From Aristolochia californica (Eukaryota; Streptophyta; Magnoliopsida; Piperales; Aristolochiaceae): a stretch of DNA of 64,000 nt. Positions within the stretch are counted from its first letter, which is position 1. Each line of letters opens with the position of its first letter. Where the stretch lies: contig JARWKL010000002.1 of NCBI GenBank assembly GCA_029961685.1, positions 32,456,908 to 32,520,907 of the forward strand. Direction: 5' to 3'. A model generated the notes under the pieces. The model was not told where the DNA came from, did not search any database, and saw nothing but the letters and a program-made list of their open reading frames with translations. Shown here one piece after another: positions 8,575 to 20,120 of this stretch. Made by a program: the position numbers and the translations under genes.

Positions 8575-10635
8575 AAGCGGCTGCATTTAGATTGGTCCAG
8601 TGTTCTTCTTAAGATCTAATAATTCCTGACGTAGCAAATTATCAAATCTCAATTGCTTCTCAAGTTAGAGGGATCAAATAATTATGGATTTGATATCTAA
8701 CCCAACAGTAGATTGCAACGAGTAATAAACTAGTAGGCCTCCTAGTGATTAAACGAGACAATCATGAAAAAAATTAAAGAAGAACATCTGATACTCAAAA
8801 CATAAATTGAATGATAAAAACAAATCAGATCTCACAATTTTATTGATTCTAATGGCTTTAGTTTCCTTTGACCAAGTCTGAAAGTTTAGCCACATAGGGC
8901 CATGAAGAAAGTTGAAGGAAAAACTAGAGAAAAGAGGAGGAAAAGCTGGAGAAGGGAAAAACGGGAGGGAGGGGGGTGTCATCCGAACTCTCCTTGTGCC
9001 TCCTTCTCTTCTTCATTCCTTAAGGTTTAGGGTTTTCCTCTTGTTATTCCCCCCCTTTTTCCTGTTCCAGGACGTCACAGTGCACATGCTGTGACTTGAA
9101 GCCAGATTTCGACCTAGATGCAGCTAGTATCTCTCAAAATTCAAAACATAAAAGTTATATAATTTTTTCCTGGCGTTCCATATCATCTTTTCTCATCTAA
9201 ATCAGAGCTCGGATGAGAGAGTTATTCCCAGATTACGAAGGAATGTTGAAACTGTCCAGAATCGCCCAATTAACTTCGTTTTGTACTTAACGCTTCCATT
9301 TGTATCATAAATAAAAATATAAGAATAATGAGTATATTTAGGCACCAAATAATAATAAAAGCGTAAGCATTAAGGGAGAAAAATATGATATTTTGCATTC
9401 TCATCAAATTCCCCCACACATAGCTTTTGCTCGTCCTCGGGCAAAACTCAAATTCACTTTCCCCAAAACACCAAGGTTGTAACACCATCGACAAAGAACA
9501 ACCGAGCTCTTAAAAAATCATAATATATCATGAAAAACATTCTTAAACAGCTTACAATTACTTAATAAGCATTTTTATTCAAAGATGGAGTAAACTAATT
9601 GAGTAGACCCTCACGGAAATAAACATTCGACTCTCATGTGTTTGAAGGGTATGTGTTTCGCTCAAATTCATTCCAATGGAAATGATCTACCATAGGCTTG
9701 CATATCTTCTCATTCTCCACCACTCACATCACATGCATAACACGGATCATAAGGACTTTTCAAGGGTTGTAACGAGGTTTAGTATCAAGGTGGGAAATAT
9801 TTGGAAATGTAGCTCAAAAGCCATCGAAACTAGTGGAGCAAAAATGAATCAACTCAAGCAAGAATATATAAGACCTGTAAAACCAATCACTACACTCAGC
9901 AGCTTCTTCAATTTGTATCCATCTCGTATAAACAAACCCCTTTCTTGGAATTTTTGGAGGAATTATGAGCACGAATAGTTTGTAACTTTAAAAGCCATTC
10001 CCTCCATCACTTCCTTTCTTCATTTATTTTTCTCTTTTCTTATTCTTTTTTCAAAATTATACTAACAATGGAACTCATGAATTGAGGATGAAAACATGTT
10101 CCATTTCACCAGTCATAGTCATACCACAAATCCAGACACCCCCATACTTATTTCTTGCACACCCATATGAATCATAATGATGAACAATGCTCCACTAGCT
10201 CTACTGCTTAGGGAATGGTTTTTTTTTTTTTTTTTTCGAGTTCAAAGCTTGTAACGTGGGTTCACAAAAAAAAAAAAACAATAAATCTCAAAGGGGTTCA
10301 ACAAAAGGAAAAAAAATTAATTACAAGGTAGGCTATTTGGCTTATGTAGCTTATAACAAAGAGTGCCTTAATCATGTTCATGCATGCATGTGTCAATGGG
10401 ACCTCAAAGAGAATCAAGACAAGTTCTAGAGAAAAAAAATCTATGGAAGAATATCTCTCATGAAAGAAGATAGTGAGACCGATATGGATGTGTCAGTCTA
10501 AAGGTTCAAAATCTCACTGGCTTTTGTCTACCAAATTTAGTCACTACCATCCTCAAAGCAAATAACTAGATTAATTAATTCTCAGTTGGAAGATTACTTA
10601 TTCAATCATGTTATGAATCTTTCAAGAGCCTTATT
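8575..10635 (-). mobile_element. Athila/Tat-like gypsy 3' spacer and possible LTR remains
   Basis: This non-coding region reads sensibly on the reverse strand. Near 9410-9440 the reverse strand carries GAGGACGAGCAAAAGC and TGTGTGGGGGAATTTGATGA, the G-rich spacer that plant Athila/Tat elements have downstream of their last coding frame. Further left, sequence around 9170-9260 resembles LTR text of that group. No coding domain remains. It may belong to the same element as 54206-54317 and 62025-62928, which carries the integrase. Poly-T and poly-A runs sit at about 10220-10238 and 10267-10278. Confidence 0.5.
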
Positions 10636-10792
10636 TAATCTTTCTCATGGCAAGTCTTGATTTACCTAGGTCTAGGTTCCCTTCAACGAATATGCTCTAT
10701 CTACTTCTCTTCTTGTTCTAAATCGTAGGACTCAACACTGGATCCTTTCCCACAACGCCATGTTACAAGATCCATGACCAGGGACCATAACA
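10636..10792 (+). repeat. 'F' gypsy 5' LTR, last part only
   Basis: From GTTCCCTTCAACGAAT near 10678 to GACCAGGGACCATAACA at 10792 it matches the end of the F LTR at 53809-54205, including GGACTCAACACTGGATCC. The first two-thirds of the LTR is missing, and the left limit is uncertain between 10606 and 10678. A tRNA primer site follows, so this is a 5' LTR. Confidence 0.7.
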
Positions 10793-11330
10793 ACTTGGTA
10801 TCAGAGAAGGGTAACATGGGGGATTCATCCTACAGTGACGAGGTGAGAACCAATGTCTGAGAGATGCAGGCAGACAATGAGGTGCGAATTAGAGAGATGA
10901 ACACATAGAAAGATGTGCGAAAGGCAGCATGGGAGACAAGTCTCAGACAACAGATGGAACAAATCATGAGCAAAGTTTCAAAGAAAGTGGCTGGAATAAA
11001 TCGGCCCCCTGATCGTTGGTATTAGAGTAGAAACACAATGAGCGATTCTTCGATCCAAAATGAACAGTGTGCTCTATTCCATGATCATTTTGCAGCAATG
11101 TGCAAAGAGTTAACTTCAGAAATATGTGATGATATCCATTTGGTTTCCATAAAAATGTTAGAGAGATTGGCCAAAATTGAGATGCATCTTTGATAAGGAT
11201 TTAAATGTGAAGGTCACTATTCTAGAAGAAGATGGTGCAGCCTCTATCACGGCAAATAATTTTGCCCGTCCCAAAGTCTTTTGACATCAAATCGCTTTGG
11301 AACAACACGATTTGGGTTTGCAAGTTTTTT
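10793..11330 (+). pseudogene. F gypsy primer site and gag start (relic)
   Basis: TTGGTATCAGAG (10795-10806) is the Met-tRNA primer site. An ATG at 10816 opens MGDSSYSDEVRTNV and is closed by a stop. The frame then continues with QADNEVRIREM and LRQQMEQIMSKVSKKV, a coiled N-terminal Gag region like that at 57700-57860 in gypsy-C. Several stops make it non-functional. The similarity fades after about 11190, and the join to the B element is near 11330. Confidence 0.6.
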
Positions 11331-11453
11331 ACGAGCTCGGTAATTTTTTTTTCTCTGGTAGGATTATTATTTTGAAGAATCGATAGATTATTCCTTGGTC
11401 TACATATTATTTGGTCTAGATATGTGCATTGGATTATTTCATGGGTGATATTA
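11331..11453 (+). mobile_element. B element internal piece, left of gypsy-2
   Basis: It has the landmarks GGATTATTATTTTGAAGA, TTATTCCTTGGTC and CATATTATTTGGT, as at 890-950. It is interrupted at the TSD TATTA (11449-11453) and resumes at 16625. No coding sequence. Confidence 0.65.
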
Positions 11454-11839
11454 TGTTATGGACTCCATAGCGTCCCGAGTTCTTAACAGACGTAGGAATT
11501 AAATTATGCTATTTCCCTTTGCATGTATGTTGAATTTGGTTTGGTTTGGTTTGAATGTAATTTTGTGTGAACCATGTGACCCATGGGTCTGAGTTGTAAT
11601 TTCATCCCCAAACCTATTTACTGGGACAAAGAGCTGAATGAAGATTAAGCATTGAATCATTTTGTTTTAATCAGGTCGGATTCTCCCTCAGAGGTCCAGG
11701 TCGAGCCTCCTCAAGGCTCAATCCATTTCCACCATTACACGTTCCAAGAACAGGAGTTCCCTTCCAGCGTCAACAACCAATTTGGAGGGAAGAGAGGGAA
11801 GAAGGGTGACAAGATCCATGGCCCGGGAAGATCCCAACA
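11454..11839 (+). repeat. Gypsy-2 5' LTR
   Basis: It runs from TGTTATGGACTCCATAGCG to GATCCCAACA. The primer site that follows (TTGGTGTCAGACAGG) carries one change from TGGTATCAGA. A GGTTTGGTTTGGTTTG microsatellite-like block lies near 11530. The end of the LTR encodes VTRSMAREDPNI in frame with Gag. Confidence 0.92.
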
Positions 11840-14800
11840 TCTTGGTGTCAGACAGGTCCACCCTTGGGGATTCCTCTTCCCCAGAGGATTTGCATCCACT
11901 AATTGAGGAAAATCGTCAGAGGACAGAGGCTCAATATCAATCCATTGCCGAGGTTCGTCAGACCACTGCTGACCTACATTCGGCCATGGCAGCCATGGAT
12001 GCATCAATCTAGCTCCTTCTCCGGCGACAAGAGGACAGTGGGCTTCGAGCGCTGACGTCGGGAAGCTGTACACCACCGGCAGAGCACCACCCACCACAGC
12101 TGCACCACCCACATGCCCCATGGGGACCTCACGCTACTGCCCCTAAATTTTGTTCCCAGGTACGTGAAATTGGACTTTCCTACATTTGATGGATCTAAGG
12201 ACCCTTTGATCTGGTTACACCAATGTGACTAGTTCTTTTACCATAAAAAATACCAGTGGATGACCAGGTCCAGTTGGCCATATTCCATATGCTCGATGAA
12301 GCACTTCTATGGTTCCACCAATTCAAAAATGAACATTTGGTTCCGGATTGGGATGTATTTAAACAATCTTGCATGATGAGGTTTGGTCCTCCAGCCAGTA
12401 GCAATCCGTTGGGTGAATTGGTGAATTTGAAACAGACGGGCACAATTGAAGATTACCAAAAAACCTTCCGGGAATGCTTGGCCAGAGCCAGTACCAATGT
12501 CACGCCCTCCCAGTATGTTAACCTCTTTACTGCTGGCTTGATAGAGGCCCTGTGTCTGGAGGTTGAATTACATGACCCTAGAGATTTGGACCACGCTATG
12601 AACTTGGCCAGGACCATTGATACTAAACAGCAAGTTCTGAAGGAATCCCTTGTCTGAAGACCAGCTTGGCCAAGCAGGGCGACTACCATTGCGCCCTCAC
12701 CCTATTCAGGGCCTCCACATATTGGACACAATGTAGCTCCACGTGCAGAGAGTTCTTCCTCCACGCCGCCAGTACCATACATAAAAAAATTGAATAGATA
12801 AGAGATGGAATAGAGGAGGACAAAGGGTCTTTGTTTTAATTGTGATGAACAATATGTCCAGGGTCACATATGTAAGAGATTATTCAGTATGCTTCTCTAT
12901 GAGGATACTGAAGAAATACTCCTAGAAGAAGACAGTGTTGAGACAGAACAAGATGTCCCAGCTATTTCACTCCATGCCATGACTAGAATGCACAGTTCCA
13001 ACACAATGCAAGTTCGGGCCAAGTTGTACCATCTATAGTAACTAGCCTTAGTTGACTCTAGCAGTACGCACAACTTCATAAGTCAGCCAGCGACAGAACA
13101 ACTTGGGTTGGTAATCAAGCCGAAAACAGGCCTCTCAGTCGTAGTGGCCAATGGGGCCAAAATCGCCAGTGTGGGTATCTCTACAGCCATCCCCTTTTGT
13201 ATTGAGGGCCACTCCTTTATTTCTGATTTCTTGGTGATTCCACTGGCAGGATTTGATTTGGTACTCGGAGTTAAATGGCTACAGATGTTGGGGCCTATCT
13301 TGTGGGATTTTCAGGCCCTAACCATGACCTTCACAGAGGGCCAGTGTCAGATCACCTTGCATGGCACACATGCTCCTATGCCCTGCACACTTCAGGCAGT
13401 TCAGGTCTAGAGTGCCGAGCTCTGTAAGTTATCTCAATTACTTACACACTTTGAAGATTTATTTCAGGAACCTACTGCTCTTCCACCTATTCGCCACTGT
13501 GATCACCGCATCAGATTGAAACTGGGGACAAAACCTGTGGTGGTTTGGCCTTACTGTTACCCCCACTTACAGAAGGATGAAATTGAGAGACAGTGCCAAC
13601 ATATGCTCACCCAGGGAATTATTCAGCCCAACAGGTTTCCTTTCTCATCCCCGGTGTTACTAGTAAAAAAACATGACAAGTCCTGGAGATTTTGTGTGGA
13701 CTTCAGGCAAATCAATTTTAACACAATTAAAGACAAATTTCCCATTCCCGTGGTGGACGAGCTGTTAGATGAGTTACATGGCCCCACTATATTTACAAAG
13801 CTGGACTTCAAGTCAGGTTATCATCAGATTAGAGTTCATCCTCTAGATGTGGAGAAGACCGTGTTCCGCACGCACCATGGGCATTTTGAGTTCCTAGTGA
13901 TGCCCTTTGGTCTCTCCAATGCACCATCCACTTTCTAGGCCCTCATGAATGAGGTATTTTAGCTCTATCTTACGAAAATATGTTCTAATATTTTTTTTGT
14001 GATATATTGATGTCTAGCAAACATTGGGACGAGCACCTTCAGCACCTTCACCAGGTATTTACTCTCCTACGTTCACATCATTTAGTTTTAAACAAGTGCA
14101 AATGTTCTATGGGCACACCTGAGGTGGCATACTTGGGCCACGTTATTTCCGCAATTGGGGTGAAGGTTGACCGGAGCAAGATTTAGGCCGTCATAGACTG
14201 GCCTCCTCCCATATCCATCACAACGTTAAGGGGATTTTTGGGCCTCACTGGTTATTACAGAAAATTTATCCATAGCTACGGACAGATTGCAACGCTACTC
14301 AACAATCTCCTTAGGAAAAATGCTTTTAACTGGTCCGGGCTAGCGGATCATTCTTTTCAGCAGTTGAAGGCAGCCTTATCTTCAATGCCAGTTTTTGAAC
14401 TACCAGACTTTGATGAGTTGTTTGTAGTGGAATGTGATACTTTGGGCGGGGGTATAGGTGCAGTGTTATAGCAAAAAGGCCACCCAATCACTTATTTTAG
14501 CTGACAACTTGGCCAACACCATCACAAACTTGCAACTTATGAAAGGGAATTGATCAGTTTAGCTAAAGCCATCCAGCATTGGAGGCCCTATCTCTGGGGC
14601 GCCCATTTCTTATTTGGACCGATCATTCAAGCCTGAAGTATCTTCTTGAGCAGCGTCTCACCACCTCTCCTCAGCAGCACTGGTTGGGTAACCTGATGGG
14701 GTTTGACTTTACCGTTGAGTATAAACCTAGCAGTCTGAATGTGGGGGCCGATGCCTTGTCTCTCCGGGACGTTCCAGAGCCACAATTGCATGCTATCAGT

Positions 14801-16257
14801 CAGCCTAGAAGTCTTTTGTTGGACTCTATTAGGGAGGAGACACATCAACATCCAGAACTCATTGCCTTATATCATGATAGTCAATAGGGGACCTCAGATA
14901 GCCATTGAACGATCCAGGATCATCTTATCCTGTTCAAAAACAGGATTTTTCGGCACCCCACCTCACCACTCATTACCAGCATCTTAATTTCTTTCCATGA
15001 TAGTACACATGAGGGCAGACAGAAAACATATTTCTTCCTCAATCACGATTTTTTTTGGAAGGGTATGAAGAGAAGTGTAATAGAGTATGTGGCAGCTTGT
15101 CAGACATGTCAACGGAACAAGACGGAATCATTAAGTCCAGCAGGATTGGTCCAACCTCTTCATCTACTATCATAGGTATGGTCAGATATTTCTATGGACT
15201 TCATTGATGGCCTCCCCATCTCTTTAGGAAAATTCGTTATATTTGTAGTGGTTGACCACTTCTCTAAGTATGGCCATTTCCTCCCTTTGGCACATCCCTA
15301 CACAGTAGCTCATGTGGCTCAGCTCTTCTTGGGTAATATTGTCTGGTTACATGGGGTACCTGCGTCCATTACCAGTGACAGGGACGCCATCTTCACCAGT
15401 ATGTTTTGGAAAGAACTCTTTAAGCTGCACGACACCAAATTGGCGTTCTCTTCTGCCTACCACCCGCAGACTGATGGATAGACCGAGGTGGTCAACAGGA
15501 CGCTTGAGATGTATCTCCATTGTTTTGTGGGGGACTCCCCTAAATGGTGGGTTCAGTGGCTGGCATGGGCCGAATTCTGTTATAACACATCATACCATTG
15601 CGCACTTGGCACTAATCCGTTCAAGGTAGTGTATGGTAGAGATCCGCCTTGATTTTTATCGTATGAACCAGGTGCATCCAAGGTCGCCACCTTGAACTAG
15701 GCTTTAGCAGAAAGGGATGCCATGCTCAGTGAGGTACGCACTCATCTCCAAGAGGCCCAACAGGCCATTAAAATCTATTATGATAAGAAGCACCGGGACG
15801 TGTTCTTCTCTCCAGGGGATTATGTGTGGCTACGTCTCCAACATTACCAACAACTTTCACTGACAGCCTCCAAACGTCACAAAATCTCCTCGAAATATTA
15901 TGGACCCTTTCAGGTGCTGGACCGCTTGCAGCTTCAACCAGAAGCCAAGATCCATATTGTGTTTCACGTCTCCCAATTGGAAACTCCCCATTCCTACACA
16001 CACCTCTACCACCGCTACATGAGGGTCGGGTCCTTTCTACTCTAGCACAGGTGTTGCAGGCTCGCCGCATTCAGGGTGATTGGGAGGTTCTGGTGCAGTG
16101 GGCTGATACTGACCCCATTGACACAACATGGGAGCACGTAGCTGCTTTCAGAGCTCTCTACCTCTCTTTCGAGCTCGAGGACAAACTCTTTCTCCAGGAG
16201 GGGGGTGATGTTATGGACTCCATAGCATCTCGATTGATCAACAGACGTAGGAATTAA
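11782..16257 (+). pseudogene. Gypsy-2 gag-pol, broken by many stops
   Basis: It opens inside the LTR with MEGREGRRVTRSMARE, continues through the primer site (SDRSTLGDSSSP) and then reads Gag (12130-12700). A zinc knuckle CFNCDEQYVQGHIC lies near 12830-12880. Protease (LVDSSSTHNF near 13055; the usual DSGS has become DSSS), RT (13516-14020), RNase H (14400-14760), integrase zinc finger (15000-15120), integrase core (15194-15560) and chromodomain (16050-16200) follow. It ends in QEGGDVMDSIASRLINRRRN within the 3' LTR. Stops lie at 13936, 14184, 14469, 14502, 14885, 15173 and 15479, among others, and a frame change near 13980 destroys the RT active-site region. Confidence 0.9.
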
Positions 16258-16619
16258 ATTATGCTATTTCCTTTTGCATGTATGTTGAATTTGGTTTGGT
16301 TTGGTTTGAATGTAATTTTGCGTGAACCATGTGACCCATGGGTTTGAGTTGTAATTTCGTCCCCAAACCTATTTATTGGGACAAAGAGCTGAATGAAGAT
16401 TAAGCATTGAATTATTTAGTTTTAGCCTGGTCGGATTCTCCCTCAGAGGTCCAAGTCGGATTCTCCCTTAGAGTTCCAGGTTGAGCCTCCTCAAGGCTCA
16501 ATCCATTTCCACCATTACACGTTCCAAGAATAGGAGTTCTCTTCCAGCGTCAACAACCAATCTAGAGGGAAGAGAGGGAAGAAGGGTGACAAGATCCATG
16601 GCCCGGGAAGATCCCAACA
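16209..16619 (+). repeat. Gypsy-2 3' LTR with 25-bp internal duplication
   Basis: The same sequence as 11454-11839 apart from scattered substitutions and one tandem duplication of about 25 bp around 16430-16480 (CGGATTCTCCCT present twice). Confidence 0.9.
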
Positions 16620-16624
16620 TATTA

Positions 16625-17065
16625 CAAGGATTATTTTGGGTTGTGTTACGTGGGCCCAAGACAAGCCCATATAAGGTGTTGTTATTGTGTCTATTGATGA
16701 GACATTATTATTGAAGAAGAGGTAGCCTCATACCATTTTTTATTGTCAACCCTGTCAAAAATATCAAAATGTTTTTGGTTCAGAGTCCTGACGGAGGAAC
16801 TTATTATTATATTTATTTTCCACCCCGTCAAAAATATCAAATTTTTGTGGTTGGGAGTCCATGACCGAGGAACTTCATCCCCATAAAAAAAACAAAATTT
16901 TTGTGGTTAGAAGTCCATGATGGAGGAACTTCATCCCCGTCAAAAATATAAAATTTTTGTGGTTTGAAGTCCTTGACGGACGGACTTATTGTTATATTTA
17001 TGTTACCTCCCCCCCCTCCCCCATTAATATCATATATTACTCTACCACGTGTGAGTCGTTATCCT
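16625..17065 (+). mobile_element. B element internal piece between gypsy-2 and copia-H
   Basis: It continues from 11453. GGGCCCAAG, GACATTATTATTGAAGAAG and a four-unit tandem repeat come in the same order as in other B copies. The last bases, GAGTCGTTATCCT, meet the copia-H LTR. Its continuation begins GTCCTGTGGAGGGACAC at 22583. No coding domain. Confidence 0.7.
16745..17005 (+). repeat. Tandem repeat of about 56-72 bp, four units
   Basis: Each unit has CCCGTCAAAAATATCAAA, TTTTTGTGGTT, AGTCCATGACGGAGGAACTT or close variants. Units start near 16749, 16822, 16878 and 16934. The B copy at 28160 has only one such unit (CATGACGGAAAAACTTATTA), so the array expanded in this copy. Confidence 0.8.
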
Positions 17066-17454
17066 TGTAAAAGTTAGGACCCCATGAAAATGACTCTAGG
17101 TTAACGTGGAAGAAGAAGGAGAGAAGAGAGAGAAGACGAAGAAAGGAGAAGGATGTTTGAGAGGAGAGTTTGGATTAAGGGAAGGAGATAATGTGTCAAG
17201 AGAGAAGAGAGGGCGGTTGGACGTTTTTCCAAATAGAGGAAGGATTGAATGCCTTACATCTTAGCTAATGCTCTTATTTATAGTGTTACAAAGCCGTTAG
17301 GGTTACAACTCAATAGATTAAAAGACATACTAAGATAATGTATTTACATCTCCATGCCATCCTTATGGAACATACCATACATAACCACTTTGCCACTCCT
17401 TTGACGTGTGGGCTTCTAGCCTTGATCTTGTGGGCTTGAGCCCATCTTCCAACA
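17066..17454 (-). repeat. Copia-H 3' LTR
   Basis: 389 bp, paired with 22193-22582. The purine tract on the element strand, GCTTGAGGGGTAG, lies at 17455-17467. A TATA-like TTATTTATA lies near 17274. Confidence 0.92.
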
Positions 17455-17461
17455 CTACCCC

Positions 17462-18199
17462 TCAAGCTAGTAGAGAAAATACATCATAAATACCCAACTT
17501 GCCGCCTATATAAGATAGAACTTTGGACGCTACCGGTTTGGTGAGGATATCAACTAATTGCTCTTGAGATGAAACATATTTAAGAGAAATTATTCCTGCT
17601 TGAAGCTTTTCCCATATAAAATGATAATCCACTTCAATACGTTTAGTTCTTTCATGGAAAACTGGATTTGACGTAATGTGAATAACTGCTTGATTATTAC
17701 AATGTAGGCCCATAGAACCTCCTTTATAAAATCCCATTTCAGTAAGAAGGGTCTTTATCCATAAAAGTTCACTTACAGTGTGGGCCATAGCTCGATATTC
17801 TGTTTCACCACTAGATCTTGCAACCACGTTTTGCTTTTTGCTTTTCCATGTGACCAAGTTTTCCCCAACAAGGGTACAATACCCAAATGTAGATTTTCTA
17901 TCATCGGGTGATCCAGCCCAATCTGCATCTGAGAAGCCTTCTATATTGAAGTGACCATGTTGTTTATAAACCAATCCTCTTCCTGGAGCACCTTTTAAGT
18001 ATTGTAGTATTGTCTCCAAGACGTATTTTCTTTGAGACAATACTATTCCATGATTTGACTGAAGGACTTCTATACCCAGAAAATATTTGAGCTTACCCAA
18101 ATCTTTAGTCTTGAAATCTTTACATATCATGTTCTTCACTTCTTGTATACTATGAGCATCATTTCCAGTCAAGATAATATCATCAACATACACGGCCAA
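17462..18199 (-). pseudogene. Copia-H RT end and RNase H
   Basis: An open stretch of 245 residues. It begins at MAVYVDDIILTGND, the copia RT active-site YVDD, and continues DLGKLKYFLGIEV. It then reads ILQYLKGAPGRGL, GFSDADWAGSPDDRKSTFG and the RNase H core RSSGETEYRAMAHTVSELLW, ending with ISLKYVSSQEQLVDILTKP. Compared with copia-G a block between RT and RNase H is missing: after RKYVLE it jumps straight to TILQYLKG. That is an internal deletion, so the copy is defective. Confidence 0.88.
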
Positions 18200-18342
18200 T
18201 AATATCTTCCCTTGATAGTATCTTTAATATATACTGAGTGATCAACCGAGCACCTATGAAAGCCAAATCGTAGAAGCGCTTGACAAAATTTATCAAACGA
18301 AGCCCGAGGGGACTGTTTAAGCCCATATAAAGATTTCTTTAA

Positions 18343-19607
18343 TCAGCATACGGACTCCCCCTCAACCACATATCCTGGTGGTTGGACCATATAAATGTTT
18401 TCGCGTATATCACCATTTAAAAATGCATTTTTTACATCGAGCTGATATACTAGCCAAGATGAGTTAACAGCAATAGAAAGGATGATATGTACCGAGTTCA
18501 GTTTTGCAACTGGAGAGAAACTCTCTTCATAATCTATTCCATAGCATTGAGTATAACCTTTTGCAACCAGGCGTGCTTTAAGGTGAGCAACCAACCCATC
18601 TGGGTTGTGTTTCACTGAAAAACTCATCTGCAACCAACTGGTCTTTTCCCTTTTGGGAGCGATGCCAATGTCCATGTTTGATTTTCATATAATGCATGCA
18701 TTTCTTCATCCATAGCCGCCTTCCATCCTGGATGCTTCAGGACCTCCTGATAGGATTGTGGTATGGAAAAAGACGAAAGAGAAGCAAGAAACTGAACACA
18801 CTGAGAAGATAAGCGATGAGAAGACATAAAATTGGCAATTGGATGAGATGTAGTGCAAGAACGAGTTGCCTTTCGTAATGCAATAGGCCGAGAATAAAAT
18901 TCAGGCCCAAACATAGGAGGAGGAGAAAGACTTACCTCAGGTGGATCAGACAACTCCACAGGTGAGGGGACAACTGGTGCTTCAGGGGGTTGAGTAATAT
19001 CTTCATGAAATGGCACAAGTGGACATGGAGTAGTAAGAGTAGATGTAAACCCTGGAGGAGCCTCATGTGAGGAGAAGAAGGAAGTGTCTTCAAAGAAAGT
19101 CAAATCCCGAGATACCATCAACCTTCGAAGTGCAGGATTATAAAAAAATATATCCTTTACGAGTTCAAGAATACCCCAAAAAATACACCTCAGAGACCGA
19201 GGATCAAGTTTTCTTTTATGTGGTGAAGTATCATGAACAAAACATGTGCAATCAAAATACTTTAATAGGAAGAGAAAATGGATCTTCACCATGAAACAAA
19301 ATAGAATACGGAGTTTGATTTCTAAGTATTGATGAAGGTAACCTATTGATGAGAAAACATGCTGTAAGAATAGCATGAGGCCAATAAAAGTAGGGTACCT
19401 TAATGGACTAGAGGAGGCCCCGAGCAACCTCAAGGAGGTGACAATTCTTTCTTTCAGTAGCACCATTTTTTTGAGGGGTATACGCACATGATGTTTGATG
19501 AAGAAGCTCATTACCCTCACAAAATGATTTAAACTCATTCGACAAATATTCCTTAGCTTTATCGGATCTAAGGATTTGAATTTTTTTCCAAATTGCGTTA
19601 GAACCAT
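18343..19607 (-). pseudogene. Copia-H integrase end and RT start
   Basis: Two overlapping open pieces. The upstream one (18624-19607) covers the integrase C-terminus and linker, with KRKLDPRSLRCIFWG, DVTFFEDTSFF-like RDLTFFEDTSFF and the RT entry [19 protein letters not shown]. The downstream one (18343-18675) has [20 protein letters not shown] and [15 protein letters not shown] frame change near 18650 separates them. The RT middle (18200-18342) is also shifted. Confidence 0.85.
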
Positions 19608-20120
19608 TGCATGAAAGTTTTTAAAAATAGAAAAAATTTCTGATCATTCTTTAAACAAAAACAACCAAGTCAATCGGGTAAAATCATCCACAAAAGTAAC
19701 AAAATATTGAACCTAAGAAATGTTAGAGACCTTTAAAGGGCCCCATACACCAGAATGTATTAATTCAAACAGAGCAGTACTAGTAGTTGTAAGAAGAGGA
19801 GAATATGTACTCCTAACATGCTTACTTAATTGACATGCCTCACAATTAAATATAGACAAAGATTTAAGAGATGGAACTAAAGAACGAAGTGACGATATAG
19901 CTGGATGACCAAGCCGGTTGTGCCAAAATTTGAGCCTCGAATGTAGTGGATGAAATAGTCGCTACTGGTGGAAGAGTAAAATAATATAAACCCCCTTTTT
20001 CAAGGCCACCACCACCTGTTTCGTAGTTCGATCCGGAAATATACACGAAGATGGTGAGAAAGTGACAAAACAATTCAATTTTTTGGTTAATTGACTAACG
20101 GAGAGCAAATTTAACGGAAA
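19608..20120 (-). pseudogene. Copia-H integrase core (frameshifted)
   Basis: Reading the reverse strand in changing frames gives an integrase zinc-finger region (LWHNRLGHPA, CEACQLSKHVRSTYSP) and core motifs (WGPLKVSN, FVTFVDDFTRLTWLF). Several stops and frame changes interrupt it, and no long frame survives. Confidence 0.7.

Larger units (their letters stand above)
11454..16619 (+). mobile_element. Gypsy-2: complete but decayed chromovirus
   Basis: The 5' LTR is 11454-11839 (386 bp) and the 3' LTR 16209-16619 (411 bp). The extra 25 bp in the 3' LTR is a tandem duplication of a GTCGGATTCTCCCT block near 16430-16480. The TSD is a perfect TATTA at 11449-11453 and 16620-16624. The domain order is as in gypsy-1, but the coding region has about ten in-frame stops. 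Most are at positions where the related copies have CAG or CGA, which points to cytosine deamination. It lies inside a B element. Confidence 0.95.

Noticed and set aside
8353..9494. Small frames at 8353-9494 as genes
   Set aside because: They lie in LTR and Athila-like spacer, have low-complexity composition, and show no conserved partner.
10219..10280. Poly-T and poly-A runs as retroposed mRNA ends
   Set aside because: No coding sequence or target duplication adjoins them; they lie in AT-rich Athila-like spacer.
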